In this document: positions 28,936-36,130 of the stretch, in pieces
How the letters are laid out: every line of letters begins with the position of its first letter
Position numbering within the stretch: position 1 is the first letter of the stretch
Origin: Rhizobiales bacterium IMCC20636
Lineage (GTDB): Bacteria; Pseudomonadota; Alphaproteobacteria; Rhizobiales; GCA-2746425
Direction of reading: 5' to 3'
Length of the DNA: 64,000 nt
Assembly: GCA_016865015.1 (NCBI GenBank)
Contig: CP018226.1
Location: forward strand, 4,677,501-4,741,500
Program-made: the position numbers and the translations under genes
Notes under the pieces: model-generated
What the model was told of the DNA's origin: nothing
Databases searched by the model: none
Seen by the model: the letters and a program-made list of their open reading frames with translations, nothing else

Positions 28936-28942
28936 GGCTTTT

Positions 28943-28968
28943 GGCTCAGCCGGGCACCGGAGCCTTTT
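28943..28968 (+). terminator. Possible weak terminator between convergent genes
   Basis: Outer stem GGCTC/GAGCC and inner stem CGG/CCG with a GCA loop, then TTTT, lie just after the MFS stop and overlap the end of the convergent aldo/keto reductase gene. The stem has a 3-nt bulge and the T run is short, so efficiency is doubtful. Confidence 0.35.
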
Positions 28969-29974
28969 CGTCCAACAGTCCTTCGGCGCGCAGTTCGGCC
29001 CACAGATCAGCGGGAATGTCATGGCTCATCAGGGCCACATTGCGCTGAACCTCCTGCGCTGAAATCGCGCCCGGGATCATGCTTGTCACCGCCTCATGGC
29101 CAAGTGGGAATTGCAGCGCGGCGGCGGCAATCGGCACATTGTGGCGGGCGCAGACGGCTTCGATCCGGGCAACGCGCTGCAGGATCTCGGGCGGTGCATC
29201 CTGATAATTGTATTTTGCGCCCTTGACTGCCCCGGTGGCAAGGATGCCGGAATTATACGGCCCACCCAGCATGATGCCGATGCCACGCGCCACACAAAGC
29301 GGCAGAAAATCATCGAGAGCGCCCTGTTCCAGCAAGGTGTAGCGACCGGCCAGCAGGAAGAAATCAAATTCTCCAGCCTGGGCAAACTCCATGCAGACAT
29401 CCACCTCGTTGACGCCAACGCCGATGGCCTTGATCACACCCTGGTCGCGCAGCTCCTGCAGCACCTTGTAGGCGCCATCCATGGCCTGTTTGAAATAGAA
29501 TTGATAGGCCTCGCGGGTGCCGTGGGTCCAGACATCACAATCATGAATGATCAGGCAGTCAATGCTGCTGATCCCCAGCCGCGCCATGCTTTGATCGATG
29601 GCGCGCAAGGTGCCCTCGCGCGTGTAGTCAAACACGCGGTTGAATTCCAGCCCCCCGGCAAACTGGTTGCGCTCCAAAGGCCGCTCGGCAGTGGGTGGCA
29701 CCAGATAGCGGCCCACCTTGGTGGACAGACTATAGCTGTCGCGCGGCTTTGCGCGCAGCGCAGCCCCGACGCGATGTTCTGACAGCCCACTGCCATAATG
29801 CGGCGAGGTATCAAACAGCGTCAGCCCGGCCTCATGGGCAGCGCTGACAGAGCCAATCGCCTGAGCATTGTCATGCCGCGTATACTGATCCCCGATCGGG
29901 CCACCGCCATAGCCCAATATGGACACATCCAACCCGCTTCTGGCGCTGAGTTTTCTCGTGGATTTCGGATTCAT
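28946..29974 (-). CDS. Aldo/keto reductase (D-threo-aldose 1-dehydrogenase type)
   Basis: A 342-residue (beta/alpha)8 NAD(P)-dependent oxidoreductase. The catalytic aspartate and tyrosine lie in LTLFDTSPHYGSGLSEHRVG, the lysine in LSTKVGRY and the histidine-bearing strand in CLIIHDCDVW. The overall pattern matches the aldose/fucose dehydrogenase branch rather than the general-stress branch. It is convergent with the MFS transporter with only 10 bp between stops. The substrate is not determined; a sugar or pyridoxal-like aldehyde is typical for the family. Confidence 0.85.
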   Translation of the reverse strand: MNPKSTRKLSARSGLDVSILGYGGGPIGDQYTRHDNAQAIGSVSAAHEAGLTLFDTSPHYGSGLSEHRVGAALRAKPRDSYSLSTKVGRYLVPPTAERPLERNQFAGGLEFNRVFDYTREGTLRAIDQSMARLGISSIDCLIIHDCDVWTHGTREAYQFYFKQAMDGAYKVLQELRDQGVIKAIGVGVNEVDVCMEFAQAGEFDFFLLAGRYTLLEQGALDDFLPLCVARGIGIMLGGPYNSGILATGAVKGAKYNYQDAPPEILQRVARIEAVCARHNVPIAAAALQFPLGHEAVTSMIPGAISAQEVQRNVALMSHDIPADLWAELRAEGLLDEKAPVPG

Positions 29975-30238
29975 GTTTTGCCCCCCGGATTCGCTGTCAA
30001 AGGCCCTTGGCCGATGCGTGGCGGATACTATGGGGCGGGCGGAGCGATGGCAAGGAAGGAGGAGCGGGTGAGGTGGAGTAGATGCGGGGGCATGGTAATC
30101 TGTTAGCTACGCTGTCTGCACCTGTTTCTGGTGGCCAGCCTCATAGTCCTGAGCCTTGCAGCGGTCCGTAAGACGCTAGTGCAGCTTCCGCATTGCGGCC
30201 TTCCATGCATAGTGCGACATTTTAATTGATTACCAACG

Positions 30239-30919
30239 CTACCGGCTGACCACCGACTGTCTTGGGTCAAGGATGCAACTGAGCATCGACGTAACCTTAA
30301 ATACTCCAAAGAACCTATGAACAATCGTGATGCTGGATAAGAAATCAGCAATGCCAAAAATTTTGACGTTGTAAATCCGTTTATTTTTTAGATCTGGGCG
30401 GCCAAAATCGAAAATGGCCATGGGCTGCCCCGAATAGAACTCTTCAATGCACTCGATGATTAAGTGCCGCTCAGGACTATAGTTACCTTTTAAATTATGA
30501 TAAATATGAGATATATTGTATTTACTGGGCAATGAAGACCCACAAGTTTTATAGATTAGTCCACACGATAGAGCTGAAAAGAATTCATCAAGACGTGTGG
30601 TGTCAACACGATAGGACACTGAGCCGTCAGGTGATGCTATTGCATCCTTTATCAATGCTTTACGCAGAGCCCCATTTCCGTAATGAAGCTGAGGGTAGAT
30701 CGACTTTTTGAAGACTTCTCTCGCTCGATTAGATGGAGAAGCGTTCATACAAATTTGCGCCAATGCGTAAAGATCGTTTTTCGACTTTAAATTGTTGTGT
30801 CTTTCGCACGATTTTACCGTCAAAAGCTGATCTTTTTCTCCATCTGGGAAAAACGACCGTGGCGGTATATGTTCTTTTGTGATGCCCTTCTCACAGCAAC
30901 CCTGAAAATAACAACTCAT
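30239..30919 (-). CDS. HNH-like zinc-binding protein, function unknown
   Basis: A 226-residue protein from an ATG at 30919 with AGGGA about ten bases upstream. The N-terminus shows C3-x4-C8, then TKEHIPPRSFF with H17, then C38-x2-H41-N42 and LKSKND. This is the treble-clef arrangement of a family of HNH-like proteins (zinc ligands around an EH motif). The remainder is not recognised. The DNA is AT-rich against the flanking genes, and gene-free AT-rich DNA lies upstream, so recent acquisition is likely. Nuclease activity is possible but the usual second catalytic His/Asn of an HNH is not clear. Confidence 0.6.
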   Translation of the reverse strand: MSCYFQGCCEKGITKEHIPPRSFFPDGEKDQLLTVKSCERHNNLKSKNDLYALAQICMNASPSNRAREVFKKSIYPQLHYGNGALRKALIKDAIASPDGSVSYRVDTTRLDEFFSALSCGLIYKTCGSSLPSKYNISHIYHNLKGNYSPERHLIIECIEEFYSGQPMAIFDFGRPDLKNKRIYNVKIFGIADFLSSITIVHRFFGVFKVTSMLSCILDPRQSVVSR

Positions 30920-31328
30920 GACTTGATCTTCCCTGTATCTAAACCGGAACTTTGGAGTTAGCAATAGAATCGTCAAAAGCAGATTTTATACGTCTTAACG
31001 AAAATTTGGCTCAAATTGGGCATTGTTCGCCGATTCTGTTTTGATGTACGGCTCACCGTTCGGGCTTTCCTTACAATGGAAGAAATTGAAATTTAACTGT
31101 AATTTTAATCGTATTTTTCGTATTTTACTTCATTTTTGCTTTCTAAATATCACGCAGATAAGTGTGCATTGATGCATACTGATTTGGTTGTAGGCTCCCA
31201 TAACGAAGGCTGCTTAGGTGCCTGCGCGTCAAAAGCTTTAACTCCTTGTACTAGTCGCAACCAGTACCGATTCCTAGTTTAGTTTCTAGCGAAGGTTATC
31301 TTCAAAAATATCGGATTCCAAACATACA
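30920..31328. other. AT-rich gene-free stretch
   Basis: About 410 bp with no supported gene. It contains conspicuous A/T-rich runs near 31080-31150 and should carry the promoter of the HNH-like gene. No inverted terminal repeats or transposase remnant were recognised. Confidence 0.5.
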
Positions 31329-32015
31329 TTATGTATCGTTCGATAGGATTATCTTGAGCTCTTCGAGGCTCAAACCTCTTCCGATCAGTTTTGCCCGAAT
31401 GGGTTCAAACTTGCGAACCATTGCCAAATAACGAACTAAGACAGGCATATGTGAATTCAAACCCATTCTATGGTTCTTGAAACGCTGAAAACGTTCCATG
31501 TGATCGATCAAAAAACGGGCAATACCCATATGCTCGGTTTCATTGTTGCCATCAAAACCCAAGAAAGTGGTTTGCGAGAAATCTTTGTTGTCTTTCAATT
31601 CTTTTGCTTGTTCATCTGGCAGTACTTCCATTGCCTCCTCAATGAAGCTCCACATATCCAAGATATCGACGACTTCTCGCAAAGAGGTAGGAGCATCAAT
31701 GTGATCGTGAAATATACCATGCATCCGCCAACTGAGCGCCCAGTAATGCCCACCAGCTATGACATTCTGAAGAAAATTCGGATCAATATCATAGTCCTCA
31801 CCGCTTTTCTTCATTAACTCTGAAAGCATAAACATCATCAGCTTTTCGGTGTTGGTTGGATAAATCTCATTGGGCTGGGCCACAGACAGTCCAACATCGA
31901 GCAACCGGCGTACAGCTTCAGCCCGTGAAGGTTTGTCTTTCTGAGACTCTTTCCAAAGATCAATCCTACTAGCTGTATTCTCATCAAGTCGCATTTCAAA
32001 TCGTTCGGTTTTCAC
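31329..32015 (-). CDS. Ribbon-helix-helix plus YfbU-domain protein
   Basis: A 228-residue two-domain protein. The first 45 residues form a ribbon-helix-helix DNA-binding unit (MKTERFEMRLDENTASRID, with RAEAVRRLLDVGL). Residues about 50-228 match the YfbU family by DILDMWSFIEEAMEVL and TFLGFDGNNETEHMGIARFL and the following aromatic-rich segment. The start is GTG at 32015 with GGAG eight bases upstream. E. coli YfbU lacks the RHH and has been linked to toxin-like effects, so the fusion could be self-regulating. It sits in AT-rich DNA with the HNH-like gene and probably arrived with it. Confidence 0.75.
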   Translation of the reverse strand: MKTERFEMRLDENTASRIDLWKESQKDKPSRAEAVRRLLDVGLSVAQPNEIYPTNTEKLMMFMLSELMKKSGEDYDIDPNFLQNVIAGGHYWALSWRMHGIFHDHIDAPTSLREVVDILDMWSFIEEAMEVLPDEQAKELKDNKDFSQTTFLGFDGNNETEHMGIARFLIDHMERFQRFKNHRMGLNSHMPVLVRYLAMVRKFEPIRAKLIGRGLSLEELKIILSNDT

Positions 32016-32248
32016 CTTTTTAACTCCGTAATGTAATCGTTATGACCGTAACTATGTACGTATTTACGTATAAAGTCAAGCGCATTTGGAAATGGTTTAT
32101 AACTGATAACTCCGGTCGCCTTCAGAAAATTGATTGAACACCCGCTCTCCACCTGTCTTCTACATCGAGACACAATCCACCCACGTTTCCCGATCAACCC
32201 TCTCACCCAAACTTGATCTGCATCAAGATTGGTGTTTAGACCCTCCAT
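32012..32248 (-). CDS. Doubtful small ORF coupled to the YfbU gene
   Basis: A 78-codon frame whose stop overlaps the GTG of the RHH-YfbU gene (GTGA), the layout of a coupled operon. No domain is recognised. Its first codons fall inside repeat copy A and read through the FNR-type box there, which argues against the annotated ATG. A later start, or no gene at all, is as likely. Confidence 0.25.
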   Translation of the reverse strand: MEGLNTNLDADQVWVRGLIGKRGWIVSRCRRQVESGCSINFLKATGVISYKPFPNALDFIRKYVHSYGHNDYITELKR

Positions 32249-32300
32249 GATAGATCACGGTTCCCGACGGTATTTTGGTGATGTTGTCGTGCAGCGCAGG
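32202..32300 (+). repeat. Upstream-segment repeat, copy A (diverged)
   Basis: About 100 bp resembling copies B (33676) and C (35938): CTCACCCAAACTTGATCTGC, a GTGTTT block, TGATAGATCA and TGATGTTGT..GCAGCGCAGG, at roughly four fifths identity by eye. No start of a DUF2182 gene follows. Similarity to copy C also extends some 20 bp to the left. Confidence 0.7.
32213..32226. promoter_or_regulatory. FNR-type box, copy A
   Basis: TTGATCTGCATCAA, a perfect TTGAT-N4-ATCAA anaerobox. It lies about 190 bp upstream of the RHH-YfbU start on the minus strand. In the plus direction only the 3' end of the DUF998 gene follows. Confidence 0.65.
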
Positions 32301-32353
32301 GTGTTGGGCCTCTTGAATCCGCCATGCTCCCGTGAAGCACTTGCACTCAATCT

Positions 32354-33061
32354 TCAGGATTGTCGCTGCAAGGCGCGGGCACGGCGAATGAAGATACTAG
32401 CCATTGTTATGGTGATTACAAAGGCAACAAGCCCCAGATAACGCTCGTAAATTCCATCGATGCTGTCCGGGAGGAAAAAGAAGGTCGGTGCGGATATGAT
32501 CCAGAGTACGGACAGGCTGATGAGCAGGCGCGCATTGCCGCGCCCTATGCGGTCCATGTCGCGCGCCATGGCCAGTGGCAATGCGGCGAAGAGAAAGCCG
32601 AGCGCGTAGACGAGATAAATATGGATGACGACGCCATCACTGTCGGCATCGCCATATTCGTTGCGTGCACCGACCAGAAATACGATGAGGCCAAGGGCTG
32701 CGAAGCCGACTACCCCGACGCTCCAGGGCCACCGGCCCAGATGAATGTGCGCTGCCAGCAGGGCAATCGAGATCAGCGATGCCGAGAAGGAGTAGATCCC
32801 GATATCGACGATGAACTCGAACCTGCCAGCACCAAGATCGCTGATGGTATCGGCAATCCAGTCATGGTCGGGCACAACGAAATCAGCCACCAGAATCGAG
32901 ATGGCAAAGATCGCACATCCAAGGATTGCATACCAACCAAGGACCATGGTCAGTACGGGGCTCTCGCGGCAATCCTGCAACCCGGTCTGTCTTGACATAA
33001 CTCCGCTCAACTTTTTCTCGGGAACAGAAGAGGCAAAGGCACGGGGAGGATCGTCTCTCAC
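32354..33061 (-). CDS. DUF998 family membrane protein
   Basis: An integral membrane protein of up to 235 residues with about six hydrophobic helices from residue 40 onward, and the DUF998 hallmarks DHDWIADTISDLGAGRFE and VGARNEYGD. The first 35 residues are polar. The GTG at 33061 with AAGG five bases upstream is taken as start; an ATG at 32998 is an alternative. It follows the DUF892 gene by 13 bp on the same strand, so the two are one operon, possibly under the FNR-type box at 33687. Function of DUF998 is unknown. Confidence 0.75.
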   Translation of the reverse strand: MRDDPPRAFASSVPEKKLSGVMSRQTGLQDCRESPVLTMVLGWYAILGCAIFAISILVADFVVPDHDWIADTISDLGAGRFEFIVDIGIYSFSASLISIALLAAHIHLGRWPWSVGVVGFAALGLIVFLVGARNEYGDADSDGVVIHIYLVYALGFLFAALPLAMARDMDRIGRGNARLLISLSVLWIISAPTFFFLPDSIDGIYERYLGLVAFVITITMASIFIRRARALQRQS

Positions 33062-33074
33062 CCGTGCCTTGCGA

Positions 33075-33569
33075 TCAGGCAGCGGCTGCGTTGATGCCGC
33101 CGGTTGCGATCGCCGTCATGCGGCGGTCACCGTCATAGGTCTCGTCCAGACATTCCTGGAGTATGGCACCGTCCTCGTCGTGCCCCAGGCGGTTTGCGAA
33201 GGCGACAAGGCATCCATATCCGGCTAGCGCGTAGTGAACCATTCTCTGATACTGCGTTATGATCATGGCATCGCGCACGTCATCGTCGCCGAATTCAGCG
33301 TCCAGCACGTGCGCCTGGGCTTCGGCGACCAGGCCTTCCATGCCCTTGCAGTGCTCGCCTGTGGGCTTGATACCGTGGGCGTTGCAGATTTCAGCAACTT
33401 TCTGAAGGCCATCGCTGATGCCATTGGACCCGTCGATCAGAGCTTCGGACAGGTCCTTGTCCTGAGCCGCGCGGCCCAGCGCAACGACGATATCGAGAGC
33501 TTGCTTGTTCGCGCTCCAAATGTCTTGCAGCTGATCGTAATAGACGTCTTTCAGGGAATTCATGGGCAT
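33075..33569 (-). CDS. DUF892 (YciE/YciF-type) ferritin-like protein
   Basis: A 164-residue four-helix ferritin-like protein. LKDVYYDQLQDIWSANKQAL is the start of the DUF892 domain; a later CKGMEGLVAEAQ and YQRMVHYALAGYGCLVAFAN supply the helix-borne Glu/His of the di-iron site. Members are stress-induced and their activity is unclear. The ATG at 33569 has AAGGAA six bases upstream; the frame extends back to 33680 without a ribosome site. It heads an operon with the DUF998 gene and lies downstream of an FNR-type box centred about 124 bp before its start. Confidence 0.82.
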   Translation of the reverse strand: MPMNSLKDVYYDQLQDIWSANKQALDIVVALGRAAQDKDLSEALIDGSNGISDGLQKVAEICNAHGIKPTGEHCKGMEGLVAEAQAHVLDAEFGDDDVRDAMIITQYQRMVHYALAGYGCLVAFANRLGHDEDGAILQECLDETYDGDRRMTAIATGGINAAAA

Positions 33570-33675
33570 ATCGGGTTCCTTCATATCTGGTTGCGATACA
33601 CCGACAACGTGCAAAACCCGTTTGTGTTCCAATACGATCTCGCAGCCCTTTCCAACCGGCCATGCCCCCTCCTCT

Positions 33676-33868
33676 CTCACCCAAACTTGATCTGCATCAA
33701 GGCTGGTGTTTCCATCATCCGTGATAGATCATGGTTCCGCACCGGTATTTCCATGATGTTGTGATGCAGCGCAGGATGGTATGTTGAACGAACTGGCTTT
33801 TATTTCCAACAGGCGGCAGGCTATCAAGAGCGCGCAATCCTTCCTGCAATTTCTCGGTTGACTGATTG
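33676..33868 (+). repeat. Direct repeat, copy B (nearly identical to copy C)
   Basis: About 190 bp repeated 2,262 bp downstream at 35938-36130. I count about five mismatches in the first 186 positions. It spans an FNR-type box, promoter-like TGATAGAT, a leader and the first 26 codons of the DUF2182 gene. Weaker protein-level similarity continues to about 33890. Confidence 0.88.
33687..33700. promoter_or_regulatory. FNR-type box, copy B
   Basis: TTGATCTGCATCAA, a perfect TTGAT-N4-ATCAA match. On the minus strand it lies upstream of the DUF892-DUF998 operon. On the plus strand it faces the truncated DUF2182 remnant. A regulator of the FNR/FnrN/FixK class is the expected binder. Confidence 0.7.
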
Positions 33869-33890
33869 CCACTCCCGCTAACAAATCACC
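33781..33890 (+). pseudogene. Truncated DUF2182 gene remnant
   Basis: From the ATG at 33781 the first 26 codons are almost those of the intact gene at 36043 (MLNELAFISNRRQAIKSAQS). Then a G-to-A change turns the tryptophan codon TGG into a TGA stop at 33859-33861. Similarity continues weakly (L-I/V, then a T/S-P-A-N/K pattern) to about 33890, where the convergent large gene begins. A 26-residue peptide could still be made. Confidence 0.75.
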
Positions 33891-35757
33891 GCGCAGGCCC
33901 AAATGGCAGGATCAGGCGCATGCCGATTTCCATTTGGGTGTCGATATCGAACCCGCCTTCATAATCGAGATTATAGGTTGCCGTGGTGCGGCGGAAGGTT
34001 TCTTCGGCGTCGGGGAACCATGTGACCCGGCCATAGGGTGCGATGGCTGCGCCGCACTGAATATCGATGAGGGCGCATAGGGGCATGGAAAGCGCTGCGC
34101 CAACTGAGACACCCCATTGGGTGTGGTCAAATGTATAGCTATTGCGCTCGCCACCGCCGCCGGTTTCGTCGGTTATGAATGTCGTTTCCAGATGCTCCAG
34201 AACAACGCCGCCGTCTACATCCACGAGGAAACAGGCCGATCTTGAAATACAGCCACCTTCAATCGGCACGGTGACACCGATGGATACGCGGCCTGCCCAG
34301 ACGGCGCGGCCTTCCGCTGTTGTGTCATCCTCCGGCCCCGGATGCAGATTGACGCTGTAAAAACGACCTTCATTGCCGGCAAACACCATTCCCTCTGCCG
34401 ACAAAAAGATGGGCAGTCCAGAGAATGGATAGGCTATCAGGCCGAAGGAAAAGGCGGCAGAACTGACCGCTGCATCACCATCGGCCTGCTCCGAGCCGGA
34501 AATATAATCCAGATCAGCTGACATCTGGCTGCTCTTGAACGCCAAACCGGCAAATGCAGCAAAAGTTTGCGAAACCCGGTCAGTGGCCATCACATCGTCT
34601 GTCGGCTCGATTGCCTCATTGATTGCCACATTCGCATCAGCGCATGGTTGCTGATCGCACTCCAACAGAGGCTTGTCGAATTTGTCGATCTGCTGCTTCA
34701 GCGTTTTCATTTTGGCCAGCAACGCCCGGGAACTGGCAAACTGTGCGTTTGCCTGACTCAGCAGGCGCCCATCTTCGCGAAGACGTGCGACATTGCGCTG
34801 ATCGACATAGGCATCCGGGTTGGCCACATTAGGTGGGGCGATCAGCGCCCTGATGCGCTGGGATTCGCTTTCACGGGCGAGATGAAGTTCAAGCAGGCGG
34901 GAACCTTCATAATACTGCGAAGCAGCCTGCTCTCGCTGTGTGTTGTATTTTTCCACCAGCGCGTTGCGCCGTGCCGCCATAGCGCGGCATTGCGGGCAGA
35001 TGACCGACACAAAGCGTTCCAGGCTTGGGAAGCTGGCCGGGAGCAAATCAGAGGCCTTGGACGAGCCATCAATCGCCTGTCTGGTCAATGAGGGGTCAAG
35101 CTCATAGAGATCACGCGGCAGAAGCCCGAGTTGATCAGCTGTCAGAATGGAACTGACGATTTCATTATTGAACAGAGTTGCAGATTTGCGAACCGCACCA
35201 CCGTTCGCTTTCCAGTTCTCTGCCTCATTCTGATTCTCCGGGCAGCAGATGCAAGGCCCCGAAAGCAGCGTAAAATGGATTGCTTTTGCACGTCCATTGG
35301 CCAGTTGTGACCGGGCGATGCGCTCGCTGGTCGGCGACCATGGCGTCTGGATATAGGTCGAACTTCCACTTGTGGAAAAATCGTAGCCCTCGCCCAAATC
35401 GCCAGTGACCCTCAAAATTTCATTGCCCATCGCCCGGTCATAAACGGTGACGATGCTTAGTCGGCTTGCACGAATGCAATCTTCACAATTGGGGAGGCTG
35501 TCTACCAGTGCCAAAAGTCTTGGCGGGACGCCAGCGATTGCCATTTCACGCTTCAGACCGGCTTTCAGGCTTGCTGCTTTTTCCAGATCAACGCATGCAC
35601 CCGGCGGGCAGTTTGGTGCAGCAGCCTGAACCGGTGATGCGCTCAGAAATACGGCTAACAACAAAGTGCTGATTGCACTGAATACAGCGTATGATGCTCG
35701 TTCAAACCTGCTTCTTGTAAAAAATTCAACCCAAGACGACACACTTGCGAAACTCAT
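33886..35757 (-). CDS. Large secreted Cys-rich protein with barrel-like C-terminus
   Basis: A 623-residue protein not assigned to a known family. An N-terminal hydrophobic segment (about 24-45, ending SPVQAAAPNC) is a signal peptide or anchor. The N-terminal half carries CxxC-like pairs (NCEDC, CICCP, ICPQC) and a long helical stretch at about 270-350 suited to coiled coil. The last 220 residues alternate hydrophobic and polar residues in strand-like segments (FSFGLIAYPF, GVSVGAALSM, MEIGMRLILPF), suggesting an outer-membrane barrel. The ATG at 35757 follows AAGAG. It lies between the two near-identical direct repeats. Confidence 0.65.
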   Translation of the reverse strand: MSFASVSSWVEFFTRSRFERASYAVFSAISTLLLAVFLSASPVQAAAPNCPPGACVDLEKAASLKAGLKREMAIAGVPPRLLALVDSLPNCEDCIRASRLSIVTVYDRAMGNEILRVTGDLGEGYDFSTSGSSTYIQTPWSPTSERIARSQLANGRAKAIHFTLLSGPCICCPENQNEAENWKANGGAVRKSATLFNNEIVSSILTADQLGLLPRDLYELDPSLTRQAIDGSSKASDLLPASFPSLERFVSVICPQCRAMAARRNALVEKYNTQREQAASQYYEGSRLLELHLARESESQRIRALIAPPNVANPDAYVDQRNVARLREDGRLLSQANAQFASSRALLAKMKTLKQQIDKFDKPLLECDQQPCADANVAINEAIEPTDDVMATDRVSQTFAAFAGLAFKSSQMSADLDYISGSEQADGDAAVSSAAFSFGLIAYPFSGLPIFLSAEGMVFAGNEGRFYSVNLHPGPEDDTTAEGRAVWAGRVSIGVTVPIEGGCISRSACFLVDVDGGVVLEHLETTFITDETGGGGERNSYTFDHTQWGVSVGAALSMPLCALIDIQCGAAIAPYGRVTWFPDAEETFRRTTATYNLDYEGGFDIDTQMEIGMRLILPFGPAR

Positions 35758-35937
35758 AGTCACTCTTACGCCAAGTCAAATACTCGGCGCCCCCCTCAAC
35801 GTTTCCCATAAGATGTTAGGCATTTGTTAACTAAAAAGTCCAGACTCGCCATCCATGCGATACTTGTGTGAGCAGAACTCCAGAATTTCCGCGCGTAGAC
35901 TGACACCATGCTCAGGACAAGTTTCCGGGTACACCCA

Positions 35938-36130
35938 CTCACCCAAACTTGATCTGCATCAAGGCTGGTGTTTCCATCATCCGTGATAGATCATGGTTCC
36001 GCACCGGTATTTCCATGATGTTGTCATGCAGCGCAGGATGGTATGTTGAACGAACTGGCTTTTATCTCCAACAGGCGGCAGGCTATCAAGAGCGCGCAAT
36101 CCTTCCTGCAGTTTCTCGGCTGGCTGGTTG
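35938..36130 (+). repeat. Direct repeat, copy C (intact, in front of DUF2182 gene)
   Basis: The copy that is joined to the full-length gene at 36043. It pairs with copy B (33676-33868) in the same orientation and thereby brackets the 623-residue secreted protein gene. Homologous recombination between the two would delete that gene and leave one intact DUF2182 gene. Confidence 0.88.
35949..35962 (+). promoter_or_regulatory. FNR-type box, copy C, with -10-like element
   Basis: TTGATCTGCATCAA lies 81-94 bp before the DUF2182 start. A TGATAGAT element at 35984-35991 stands where a -10 would be if the box sat at -41.5, the activating position of FNR-type regulators. Low-oxygen activation of the gene is the inference. 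Confidence 0.7.

Noticed and set aside
29975-30238. Short frames between the aldo/keto reductase and HNH-like genes
   Set aside because: No ribosome site, no family similarity and overlap in several frames; treated as non-coding.
30239-32300. Insertion sequence or transposon in the AT-rich segment
   Set aside because: No transposase frame, terminal inverted repeats or target duplications were seen.
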